Shown in pieces: positions 42,579-51,235 of a stretch of DNA of 64,000 nt (position 1 is the first letter of the stretch; the number at the start of each line of letters is the position of its first letter). The stretch lies in the NCBI GenBank assembly GCA_963833375.1, contig CAWHXR010000007.1, positions 248,001 through 312,000 on the forward strand. The letters are read 5' to 3'. Made by a program: the position numbers and the translations under genes. Source of the stretch: DASUPK01 sp963833375 (GTDB lineage: Bacteria; Actinomycetota; Thermoleophilia; Solirubrobacterales; 70-9). Below the pieces are notes generated by a model. The model saw only the letters and a program-made list of their open reading frames with translations, was not told where the DNA came from and made no database searches.

Positions 42579-43306
42579 TCAGGCCGGAGGGCGCGAGGCC
42601 TCCTCGTGCGGGAGCATGACCTCGGCGGCCTCGTCAGGCGTGATGTCCGGGTAGAGCACCCGGATCACCCCGATCGCGACGACGCCTCCCAGCAGCTGGG
42701 CGACGACGAAGGCCGGTACCGAGGCGGGCGCGATCCCGGCGAAGGTGTCGGAGAACATCCGGCCGACCGTGATCGCCGGGTTGGCGAAGCTGGTGGAGCT
42801 GGTGAAGAAGTACGCCGCTCCGATATAGGCGCCGACCGCCGCCGGCGCAATCGAGCCTCGGCGCGTCCTGGCCAGAGAGAAGATCACGAGGAGCAGGCCG
42901 AGCGTCGCGATCACCTCGGCGAGCAGATGCGCCTCCGAGGCGCGGTGCTTGGTCGAGATGCTCACGGCGGCAAGCGCGAACATCGCATTCGCGGTGACCG
43001 CGCCCGGCGATGCAGCCCGCGACCTGCGCCGGGATGTAGGCGAGCGCCTCGCGCCAGCGGAGGCCGCCGAAGTTCGCGTCGACGAGTGAGACCACTGGGT
43101 TGAAGTGAGCCCCCGAGACCGGCCCGAACATGAGGATGATCGTGAAGAGACCCGGCCGCAGTTGCGGCCGCGTTCTCGAACAGCTGCAGGCCGATGTCGC
43201 CGGGCGAGAGCCTGGCGGCGGCGATCCCCGAGCCGATCACGACCGCGGCGAGGAAGGCCGAGCCGAGGAACTCGGCGAGCAGGCGTCGTGCGAGGGGCGC
43301 GTTCAT
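42579..43306 (-). CDS. aqpS: aquaporin (AqpS-like), two frameshifts
   Basis: Three frames join into one MIP-family channel. From 43306: MNAPLARRLLAEFLGSAFLAA to FENAAATAA; after a break near 43153: LFTIILMFGPVSGAHFNPVVSL, the first NPA loop (NPV here); after a second break near 43003: AVTANAMFALAAVSISTKH, then TSSTSFANPAITVGRMFSDTFAG with the second NPA and pore Arg. The position next to arsC matches the Sinorhizobium aqpS arrangement, where the channel releases arsenite made by ArsC. Both breaks lie in GC runs. Confidence 0.75.
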
Positions 43307-43330
43307 GGGCGATTGGAGAAGGCGAGCTCC

Positions 43331-44052
43331 TCAGGCTGCGACCAGGAGCTTCTCGGCGTACTCGCCGGGGAGGCCGGCTTCGGCCACCCGGCTCGCGGCG
43401 TATCCGGCGTCGTAGGGGAAGCGCTCGATTCGGGCCTCGACCCCGTCGCCGGCTCCAGGATGGCGAAGCCGCCCCTGGGGTCGCCGTCCTTCGGCTTGCC
43501 GACCGAGCCGCAATTGACGAACAGGGTCCCGCCGTACTCATCGATCCAGGGCTTGTGGGTGTGGCCGAAGACCATCACGTCGCAGTCGGCGCCGGCGGCG
43601 ATCCGCTCGAACGTCTTCGCCGGCTTGTCCTCGAAGAGGTACTCGTTCACCTTGCGCGGGGAGCCGTGAACCAGAAGGACGCGCTTTCCGCCGAGCTCGA
43701 AACGCAGGTCGAAGGGAAGCTCGCGCATGAAGTCCTTGGAGGCGCGGCTGGTGTGCTCGAGCGTCCAGTTGACGGAGAGCTGGCCGAGGTCGCGATCGTG
43801 CTGGTTCGGGTAGGCGCACATGCAGTCCTCCTCGTCCCGTCCGATCGCGTAGTCGTAGTTGCCGTAGATCGTCGGGATGTCGCGCTCCTGGATCAGCTCG
43901 CAGACCTCGTTGGGCCACGGGCCATAGCCGACCAGGTCGCCACCGCAGTAGACCCGGTCGACCCCGAGCGCCTCGATCCGGGCGAGCGATGCTTCCAGCG
44001 CCGGCAGGTTGCCGTGGATGTCGGTGATCACGGCGACGCTCGAGTCGCTCAC
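43331..44052 (-). CDS. metallophosphoesterase of the arsenic operon, frameshifted near the end
   Basis: The frame from GTG 44052 has VITDIHGNLPALEASL, YCGGDLVGYGPWPNEV, YGNYDYAIG, LLVHGSPRKVNEYL and VFGHTHKPWIDEY, a full YfcE-like dinuclear metallophosphoesterase. At about 43450 adding one base gives the natural end GDGVEARIERFPYDAGYAA... EKLLVAA with a stop at 43331, just ahead of the aquaporin start. The GTG overlaps the arsC stop (GTGA). Such phosphoesterases recur in actinobacterial arsenic islands; the substrate is unknown. Confidence 0.8.
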
Positions 44053-44708
44053 TCGACCGGCTCCTTCGGCTGGGGATCGTGTGATGCAGTCAAGCTGGCG
44101 ATCAGCTCCTCGACGCGGCCGCGGATCTCGTCGCGGATCCGGCGGACGGTCTCCCGATCCTTGCCTGCCGGGTCCTCCAGGTCCCAGTCCTCGTAGCGCT
44201 TGCCCGGATAGATCGGGCAGGCGTCGCCGCAGCCCATCGTGATCACCGCGTCGGCAGCGCGAACGACCTCGTCGGTGAGCGGTTTCGGGAACTCCTTCGA
44301 GATATCGACGCCGACCTCCTCCATCGCCGCCACGGCGTTCGGGTTGAGCTGATCCGCGGGATCGGATCCGGCCGAGCGAACGTGCACCCGGCCCTCGGCC
44401 AGCTTGTCGAGCAGACCGGCGGCCATCTGACTGCGGCCGGAGTTGTGGACGCAGACGAAGAGCACCTCCGGGACGTCCTTGGTCAGCTTTCCCTCCGCCT
44501 GTGCGAGCGCCCGGAGCCGCTGGCGCGCGAACCGCTCGACCATGAGCGGCACGAATTCCTCGATCCTCGCGTCCGCGAATTGGTCGAGGCTCTCCCCGAC
44601 ATAGGCGTCGATCGTCTCGCGGGAGAAGACGCCGGCAAGCTCCTTCGCAAGTAGGTCAACCGAGCGCTGGATGTGTCCTCTGGTCGTCTGGTCAAGTTGA
44701 ATCGCCAT
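44049..44708 (-). CDS. arsC: arsenate reductase (LMW phosphatase type) with N-terminal three-helix domain
   Basis: A 219-residue protein in two parts. Residues 1-75 are helical (TTRGHIQRSVDLLAKELAGVFSRETIDAYVGE), a three-helix bundle found fused to actinobacterial ArsC. Residues 80-215 are a LMW-PTPase fold with the CX5R loop VCVHNSGRSQMA, a second Cys-rich motif TMGCGDACP and the DWDLEDPAG Asp region. It reduces arsenate to arsenite with thioredoxin or mycothiol. GAAGGAGGGGG precedes the ATG at 44708. It is divergent from arsR. Confidence 0.9.
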   Translation of the reverse strand: MAIQLDQTTRGHIQRSVDLLAKELAGVFSRETIDAYVGESLDQFADARIEEFVPLMVERFARQRLRALAQAEGKLTKDVPEVLFVCVHNSGRSQMAAGLLDKLAEGRVHVRSAGSDPADQLNPNAVAAMEEVGVDISKEFPKPLTDEVVRAADAVITMGCGDACPIYPGKRYEDWDLEDPAGKDRETVRRIRDEIRGRVEELIASLTASHDPQPKEPVE

Positions 44709-44751
44709 TGCTCCCCCTCCTTCGTGCCTTCCGGTTGCGCAAGCGTAAAGG

Positions 44752-44780
44752 TTGACTTTCATCTATTCAATCGATATACG
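44752..44780 (+). promoter_or_regulatory. arsR promoter, leaderless
   Basis: TTGACT (44752-44757), a 17-base spacer and TATACG (44775-44780), then seven bases to the ATG at 44788. The spacing is ideal for a sigma-70-type promoter with transcription starting at or beside the start codon. Confidence 0.7.
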
Positions 44781-44789
44781 TATATAGAT
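44770..44789. promoter_or_regulatory. ArsR operator candidate
   Basis: ATCGATATACGTATATAGAT is an inverted repeat with a perfect 12-base core ATATACGTATAT (44774-44785). It covers the -10 box and touches the arsR start codon, and lies about 80 bases before arsC on the other strand. Confidence 0.65.
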
Positions 44790-45144
44790 GGCTGTCGATC
44801 TGGAGCTCGTCCCGAAGCAGAAGCGCCCGGCCGGCGAGCCCTGTTGCGAGCCCGTCGTCTATCCCGACATCGAGCGGGCCCAGGCGGAGCGGATGGCGAA
44901 TGTGGCCAAGGCGCTCGGCGATCCGATCCGGATGCAGCTTGCTGATGTGCTCCGCAAGCACGCCGGGAAGGTCTGCGTCTGCGAGCTCGTTCCACTCTTC
45001 GACCTCTCACAGCCGACGGTCTCCCACCATCTCAAGGTGCTGCGCGAGGCTGGCATCGTCGGCTCCGAGCGGCGGGGGCTGTGGGCCTACTACTACGTCA
45101 ATCCCGACTCACTGGAGGAGCTAAGCGCATGGCTGAGCAAGTGA
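44788..45144 (+). CDS. arsR: ArsR/SmtB family arsenic-responsive repressor
   Basis: A 118-residue winged-helix repressor: VAKALGDPIRMQLADVLRKHAG, the metalloid-binding ACVCEL-type motif KVCVCELVPLF in helix 3 and the recognition helix LSQPTVSHHLKVLREAGIV. An additional CC pair (GEPCCEP) near residue 19 could also bind As(III). It should dissociate from the operator at 44770-44789 when arsenite binds. The downstream arsM overlaps its end. Confidence 0.92.
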   Translation: MAVDLELVPKQKRPAGEPCCEPVVYPDIERAQAERMANVAKALGDPIRMQLADVLRKHAGKVCVCELVPLFDLSQPTVSHHLKVLREAGIVGSERRGLWAYYYVNPDSLEELSAWLSK

Positions 45145-45918
45145 GCCGCCAAGGACGAGGTCCGCGAAGCCGTTCGCGAGCGCTACGCCGCTGCGGCGAC
45201 CCTGGGGGAGGGCGGCTTGTGGTCCGTCCGTGGCCTCGAGGCCGGCGAGTCCTCGTGCGGATGCGGCGTCGACGTTCCCGATGCCAGGCGGGGAGTTCGG
45301 GCGGGCCTTATCTGCGAGCGACCGCGAGGTGCTCCCGGACGAGGCAAGCTCGCCTCGCTCGGCTGCGGCAACCCGACGGCGGTCGCCGAGCTCCACGAGG
45401 GCGAGACCGTCCTCGACCTGGGCTCGGGAGGCGGCATTGACGTGCTGCTCTCCGCCCGCCGGGTGGGGCCAACCGGGAAGGCCTACGGCGTCGACATGAC
45501 CGATGAGATGCTGGAGCTGGCGCGTCGAAACCAGCGCGAGGCGGCAGTGGAGAATGTCGAATTCCTGAAGGGGACGATCGAGGACGTTCCACTTCCGGAC
45601 GACTCCGTTGACGTGGTGATCTCCAACTGCGTGATCAACCTCTCCGCCGAGAAGCCGGCGGTCTTCCGCGAGGCGGCGCGCGTGCTGCGGCCGGGCGGCC
45701 GCTTCGCGGTCACGGACATCGTCGCCGATCCCGGGATGGACGAGGAGACGAGGCGTGACATGGCGCAGTGGACAGGGTGCATCGCCGGGGCGCTGACCGA
45801 GGGGGAGTTTCGACTCCAGCTCGAGTCCGCCGGCTTTGAGGCCATCGAGCTCCGTGAGACCCATCGCGTCCACGATCAGGCCGGCTCGGCGATCATCCGC
45901 GCAAGCATTCCGGCATGA
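45129..45918 (+). CDS. arsM: arsenite methyltransferase, three frameshifts
   Basis: ATG 45129 overlaps the arsR end. The pieces in order are MAEQVS, then (after about 45147) AKDEVREAVRERYAAAAT... ESSCGCGVDVPDA, then (about 45285) FGRALSASDREVLPDEA, then (about 45350) LASLGCGNPTAVAELHEGETVLDLGSGGGIDVLLSA with the SAM loop. WTGCIAGAL carries another ArsM cysteine. ArsM methylates As(III) using S-adenosylmethionine. With three breaks within about 200 bases it is either decayed or in a poorly sequenced stretch; the C-terminal 190 residues are intact. Confidence 0.75.
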
Positions 45919-46749
45919 GCTCACCCGAGACCATCGCCCTCAAGGACCCCGAGCAGCTCTACCTCGACTGGGAGCACGCGCACTGGGCGTCCCAGGACGT
46001 CGACCTGGGCCGCGATCCCGCCGACTGGGCCGGGCTCGAGGCCGAGCGAGCGCGACCTCCTCCATTTCGCGCTCAGCTCGCTGATGGTGGCCGAGGAGCG
46101 GATCTCGACACAGTTCTGCGGCCTGGTGCTGGCGCAGGACGACGAGGAGGAGGGGAGCTACCTCTCGACCCAGCTCGTCGACGAGGTCCGCCACATGCAG
46201 TTCTACGCCCGCTTCCAGAACGAGGTGATCGCCGACCCCGCCGCGATCGCGGCGCACGTCGCCCGCGCCCGCGAGGTTCTCGGCGACGCCTTCGAGCGGG
46301 TCTTCGACCAGGCGCTGGTCCAGGCCCACGACCGACTCCGCCTCGATCCCGGGGACCGCGAGGCCAAGGTCCGCTTCGTGACGATCTACCACATGGTGAT
46401 CGAGGGGACGCTCGGCCTGACGGCGTCCCACTTCATCCTCGACTACCTGCGCGAGCGTGATCTCCTGCCCGGGTTCGTCGAGGGATACGGCCGCATCGCC
46501 TCGGACGAGCAGCGCCACATCGCCTACGGGACCTGGTTCCTGCGCGAGGCCGTCGCCGCGGATCCTGCGATGGCGGACGTTATCCGCGAGCAGATCAAGG
46601 AGCTGCTGCCCGCCGTCGCCGAGTCGATCGCGCCCCCCAGCGAGGGCGCCTGGGACGTGCTCGGCGTCGAGGACGGGGCGCTGGCGGAGTTCGCGCTCGG
46701 CGCGCTGAGCCGCCGCCTCGCCCTGATCGGCGCCCCGCTGGACGGATAG
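45915..46749 (+). CDS. ribonucleotide reductase R2-like ferritin-fold protein, frameshifted
   Basis: The start MSSPETIALKDPEQLYLDWEHAHW overlaps the arsM stop by four bases. A break near 46050 joins it to ERDLLHFALSSLMVAEERISTQFCGLV and then LSTQLVDEVRHMQFYARF, VTIYHMVIEGTLGLTASHF and IASDEQRHIAYGTWFL. Paired Glu/ExxH motifs indicate a di-metal carboxylate site like R2 or R2-like ligand-binding oxidases. No R1 partner is present, so a monooxygenase or oxidase role in the arsenic operon is more likely than ribonucleotide reduction. Confidence 0.75.
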
Positions 46750-46812
46750 GCGACCGCTGCCTCCGGTGCGCCGGGGGCTTGGTCCGGCTGCCCTGAGAGA
46801 ATCCGAAGATCC

Positions 46813-47718
46813 ATGCTCTGCGGGGCGATCGACATCGGCTCGAACACGACGCGCCTGCTCGTCGCCGAGCCCGAGGAGGGCCGGCTCCGCAAGGTGATGG
46901 AGCAGCGCGCCTATACCCGGATCGGCAAGGACGCCTCGAAGAACGGGAAGATCACCGCCGAGAAGGTCGCCGAGGTCGCCGAGGTCGTCACCACCCAGGT
47001 GCGCCTCGCGCAAGAGATGGGGGCGGAGGTCGTCAAGACCGTCGCCACGGCCGCGATCCGGGAGTCGAAGAACCGCGACAAGGTGGTCAAGGAGATCGAG
47101 GAGGTCGCCGGGGTCGAGGTGGACGTGCTCGACGAGGAGGAGGAGGGCCGTTTCGCCTTCATCGGCGCCACCAAGTCGCTCGGGCATCCGGTGGAGGGGA
47201 CCGTCGCCGTGGTGGACGTCGGAGGCGGCTCCTCGGAGGTGATCTACGGCACCGTCCCGAACGGCGTCACCGAGGTGAAGTCCTTCAAGATCGGATCCGG
47301 CTCGCTGACCGAGGATCACCTGGAGTCCGACCCGCCGTCGGCGGCCGAGATCCGCCACCTGCGCGACCACATCTCCGACTTCTTCGAGAAGGTCGAGCTG
47401 GAGCAGCCAGACCAGGCGGTCGCCGTGGGCGGCAGCGCCACCTCCCTGCGGACCCTGGTGGGCGCGGTCCTCGAATACGAAACGCTCGAGCGGGCGGTGC
47501 GCGTGCTCTCCAGCGACGAGATCTACGAGGTCGCCAAGCGCTTCGAGCTCGACTCCCGTCGCGTCAAGCTGCTGCCGGCCGGCGTCCTGCTGCTCGAGAA
47601 GTTCTCCCAGATGCTTGGCCAGCCGCTCCAGATCGGCAAGGGCGGCCTGCGCGAGGGGATCATCCTCACCTTGCTGAACGGCAAGGAGAACGGGTCGCAA
47701 GAGAAGTTGGCGGCCTAG
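46813..47718 (+). CDS. ppx: exopolyphosphatase/GppA phosphatase family protein
   Basis: The 301-residue protein has the actin-like ATPase folds of Ppx/GppA: AIDIGSNTTRLLVAE (phosphate 1), VATAAIRESKNRDKV, VVDVGGGSSEVIYG (phosphate 2) and AVGGSATSLRTL. It lacks the C-terminal HD domain of long Ppx, as in actinobacterial Ppx1. It removes phosphate from polyphosphate ends or hydrolyses pppGpp. It precedes a CHAD gene by 49 bases and lies 6 kb from ppk. Confidence 0.9.
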   Translation: MLCGAIDIGSNTTRLLVAEPEEGRLRKVMEQRAYTRIGKDASKNGKITAEKVAEVAEVVTTQVRLAQEMGAEVVKTVATAAIRESKNRDKVVKEIEEVAGVEVDVLDEEEEGRFAFIGATKSLGHPVEGTVAVVDVGGGSSEVIYGTVPNGVTEVKSFKIGSGSLTEDHLESDPPSAAEIRHLRDHISDFFEKVELEQPDQAVAVGGSATSLRTLVGAVLEYETLERAVRVLSSDEIYEVAKRFELDSRRVKLLPAGVLLLEKFSQMLGQPLQIGKGGLREGIILTLLNGKENGSQEKLAA

Positions 47719-47766
47719 CTCCTCGCTTGGCTAATCGGCGCGGCTCGCGGTAGCGTTCTCGCAGGC

Positions 47767-48963
47767 GTGGCCAAGGCGAAGCCAATCCCCGGTCTGACGG
47801 CAGATCAGCCATACGCGGAGGCTGCTCTGAAGATCGTCTCGGTCCGGGCCGCTGAGCTCGCTGAGCACGCGCGTGGGGTGCTCGACATCGGCGACATCGA
47901 GCGCGTCCACGACATGCGGGTGACCAGCCGCCGGCTTCGCGCCGCACTCGAGATCTTCGAGCCGTGCTTCCCCGCCAAGCCGTACGACGAGGCGCTCACC
48001 GAGGTGAAGCGGCTCGCGGACGCCCTGGGCGAGCGGCGCGACCGCGACGTGGCGATCGCCGCGCTTCATCACTTCAACGACCAGATGGCCGCTCCCGACC
48101 GGCGCGGCGTCGCCTCGCTGATCGAGCAGTTCCGCGCCGAACAGGACCAGGCGAACCAGGGGCTGGCGCCGCTGGTCACCGACGAGCACCTCAGGGGCCT
48201 GCGGGAGACCATCGACGAGCTGCTTGCCGCAGCGCGGGAGGCGGCCAGCATGAAGGCCCGCCCCGTCAAGAAGCTCGACCCGACGCGCTCGTTGGGCGAG
48301 AACGCCGCCCGCATCATCCAGGTGAGGCTCGACGAGATGATGGCCTTCGCGCCGCGGGCGCTTGACGGCAATGCCAAGGCCCAGCACGACATGCGGATCG
48401 CGGCGAAGCGACTCCGCTACGTGCTCGAGGTGACCGGATTCTGCTTCGGCCGGCCGGCGGACACCGCCCGGCGGCGCGCCCGCGACCTCCAGGACATCAT
48501 CGGGGAGATCCACGACTGCGACGTGATGCTGCCGCGGGTGCGCGAGCACCTCGAGCAGCTGCAGCGAAGCGATACCCAGGTCGTCAGGCGGAAGGCCGAT
48601 GGGGCTCCCGACCTCGACCCGAGGCTGGCCGCCCGAGCGCCACACCGAACCGCGTACCGCGGCCTCGACGTGCTCGCGGTCTACCTGGAGGCTCGGCGTG
48701 AGCTGCTGACCGATCGGTTCGCGGCCTTCTGGGCCCGCCAGGAGAAGACGGGCACCTGGCGCCGCCTGGAGCGCGCGATCGACGGCTACCTGAGCCGGGC
48801 GCGCGAGGCCCGCCGGGCCGCGAAGGCGGCGGAGCGGGCGCGGCAGCAGGCGGAGGCCGCCGAGCGGGCGGCGCGCCAGGCCGAGGCCCAGGCGGAGCAA
48901 TCCAGGCTCGACCGTGAGCAGGCCGTCAGGGAGGCGGAGCAGCAGGCGCAGCGCCTCGGCTGA
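47767..48963 (+). CDS. CHAD domain protein with charged C-terminal helix
   Basis: A 398-residue protein with two CHAD repeats, seen as ERVHDMRVTSRRLRAALEIF near residue 45 and AQHDMRIAAKRLRYVLEV near 212, with conserved His and Arg/Lys on helices that bind polyphosphate. Residues 345-398 are an Ala/Glu/Arg-rich coiled coil (AARQAEAQAEQSRLDREQA). CHAD proteins localise to polyphosphate granules, consistent with ppx upstream and ppk downstream. The GTG is ten bases behind TAGCGT. Confidence 0.9.
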   Translation: MAKAKPIPGLTADQPYAEAALKIVSVRAAELAEHARGVLDIGDIERVHDMRVTSRRLRAALEIFEPCFPAKPYDEALTEVKRLADALGERRDRDVAIAALHHFNDQMAAPDRRGVASLIEQFRAEQDQANQGLAPLVTDEHLRGLRETIDELLAAAREAASMKARPVKKLDPTRSLGENAARIIQVRLDEMMAFAPRALDGNAKAQHDMRIAAKRLRYVLEVTGFCFGRPADTARRRARDLQDIIGEIHDCDVMLPRVREHLEQLQRSDTQVVRRKADGAPDLDPRLAARAPHRTAYRGLDVLAVYLEARRELLTDRFAAFWARQEKTGTWRRLERAIDGYLSRAREARRAAKAAERARQQAEAAERAARQAEAQAEQSRLDREQAVREAEQQAQRLG

Positions 48964-48969
48964 GCCGAT

Positions 48970-51103
48970 CTAAGCCGGGCTCGCGGGAGGCTCGAGGAAG
49001 CGGACGGGGCGCTCCGCGCTGACCGACCACTTGCCGCGTCGCCAGGCGATCCGCGTCCCGTCGGCGAGCCGGGCGCTGACGTGGCCCAGGGCGGGTTCGC
49101 CCCAGAGCGTCGCCTCGAGCGGACGCGCCGGATCCTCCTCGCCCAGCCCGCGCGCCACGTCATCGGCTGGGTAGGTGATGATCGAGCGAGCCTGCGCGGA
49201 CCCAGATCGGAATTCGGTCGAGTGGGGCGTCGACGTCGATCCAACCGCCGCCGGTGGCGCGCTCGCCCGTCCACCAGTCGAACCAGTCTCCCCGCGGCAG
49301 GTACGAGCGCCGCTCCGTGGCGCCCTCGTCGAGCACCGGGCTCACCCAGAGCGAGGGGCCGAGCAGGTAGGAGTCGGAGATCGCCCAGCCCTCCGGGTCC
49401 TCCGGATCGACCAGGCAGAGCGGCCGCATGATCGGCAGCCCGCTGCGGGCCGCGGTCGCGGCGGCCGCCCTGATGTAGGGGACGAGGCGCTCGTGGAGCA
49501 GGACGGCCTCGCGGTAGATCTCAAGGGTGGTCTCGTCGTAGGTCCAGGCCTCCTGCTGGAAGCGACCGTGGGCCTGCATCAGCGGCGACAGGGCGCCGAG
49601 CTGCGCCCAGCGGACGAGCAGCTCGGGCTCGCAGCGCTCGGCCAGGCGCCGGCCGAGGTAGCCACCCACGTCGTGCGAGAGGTTGGAGAAGCCGGTTGCG
49701 GCGCAGGTCAGCAGGGAGGTGAGCAGGGCCCGCAGCGACCAGAAGTCCGAGGCCTGATCGCCGCCCCACAGCATCCCCGTCGCCTGCTGGCCGGTCCAGC
49801 CGGAGCGGCCGAAGACGACCCCGCGTCCCTCGCCGTGGACGGCGTCGAGCGCCTCCTGGGTCGTTTCCCGATAGAGGCGACCGTACTCCCAGGCGGCCTC
49901 CGCGCCAGTCCGCCCGTCGGCGAGCCGGGCGTCGGGCGGGAAGTAGTAGCCCTCGCCATCGTCGGCCTTGACGCCCTCGACGCCCAACTCGAAGACGTTC
50001 CGCGAGAGCTCGTGCCACCACTCCCTCGCTCTCGGGGAGGTGAAGTCGACGATCGAGCCGGTGCCCATCCACCAGCGGCCCACGTAGGGCTCGCCGTTCG
50101 GTGCGCTGACGTAGTGGCCCGCCTCCGCCCCCTCGGCGTAGTTCTCCGCGGGCTCGCTGTGCAGCCGCTCGGATTCCGGGTCGGGCGGGCGCTGGCCGTC
50201 GATCGACTCGAGGTTGACCCACGGAGTCACCCAGACGACGGTCCGCACGCCGTCTTCGCGCATTCCCTTGACCAGCCCGGGGGCGTCGGGAAACTGGTGT
50301 GGGTTGAACCTCCAGGTGTTGTACTGCGTCTCCCAGGGCGAGTCGATCACGATCGCGTCGAGCGGAAGCTCGCTGTCCCGGTAGCCCCGCCAGTCGTCCT
50401 CGACATCCTCCTGGTGCTCGTAGACGTCACGGCTCTTCCAGTGCCCGTAGGCCCACTCCGGCATCAGCGCCGGCAGGCCGGTCTCGCGGAGGAACGCCCG
50501 CAGCCTCGCGGCCGGGGTCGGGCCCACGAACAGGTGGAGGCGCAGGGGGCCGGCGGCGGACCGGACCGAGATCGACGCCTCATTCCCGCTGAGATCGACC
50601 TCCACCCCTGGGCCGGCGGTCTCGACCCAGGCGGCCCAGCCCGCCGACGAGAGCAGCCAGGGGACCGGCGCGTAGTCGCCCTGCGGGATGCCTCCCTGTT
50701 CCAGGAACTCGGCCGGACAATCCGGCCCGGTGTAGCGCCGGTCCGCTCCGAGCTTCACGCAGCGCCCTCGCTGGTCGAAGTCCAGGCCGTGGCGGGCGCC
50801 GAGGCCCGTCACCCGTTCACCCTCGAGCAGCGGCCAGCTGACGCCGAGCCGCAGCCAGGAGGTGTCCGCGGGATCGATCGAGATCAGCAGCCGATCCGGG
50901 GCTGGAGAGGAGATCCCCACCTCCTCGTCGCCGAGGGTCACGGAATCCCGGCGCTCCTCGTGGACCAGGACACCCTCCGTGAGGGTGATCAGCTGGTCGC
51001 GGGCGGTCCCGCGGCAGCCCCACGGGCGCAGACCCGCGAGCAGCCGCGCGGCCACCTGGTCTCCTCTCCGCAGCGCCCCCTCGGGCACTCCCCTCTCGAA
51101 CAC
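48970..51103 (-). CDS. GH31 alpha-glycosidase, frameshifted near the end
   Basis: About 710 residues when corrected. The catalytic barrel holds LDAIVIDSPWE, the nucleophile region GVEGVKADDGEGYYFP near residue 379, FGRSGWTGQQ with acid/base context and NLSHDVGGYLG. This is the alpha-xylosidase/alpha-glucosidase/sulfoquinovosidase family. A break near 49175 moves RAGSL into IITYPADDVARGLGEEDP... FLEPPASPA, the C-terminal beta domain. No signal peptide is seen, so it acts on internal oligosaccharides or glycolipids. It is divergent from the Pho-boxed PHP-GT4 gene. Confidence 0.85.
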
Positions 51104-51135
51104 GACGCCGATGCGCCAAGTGTGCCAACGGTTGC

Positions 51136-51179
51136 GTTCACGACCTCTTTACGTCGGGGCAACCACCTCGTAACGGGAT
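51136..51179 (+). promoter_or_regulatory. Pho box in the GH31/PHP-GT4 divergent region
   Basis: Four abutting 11-base modules: GTTCACGACCT, CTTTACGTCGG, GGCAACCACCT, CGTAACGGGAT. The last begins CGTAAC, as in the two boxes near pstS. CATACG (51188-51193) eight bases on is a -10 candidate for the plus-strand gene. Confidence 0.7.
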
Positions 51180-51235
51180 TTTCCCTGCATACGGGCACCC
51201 TCTGGTGTGAGAAGAACGAACGAAACGGGGGTCAG

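Noticed and set aside
49175..51235. In-frame open extension of about 690 codons upstream of the PHP-GT4 start
   Set aside because: It is antisense to the GH31 gene, has no domain pattern and crosses the Pho box; the PHP domain begins naturally at ATG 51236.
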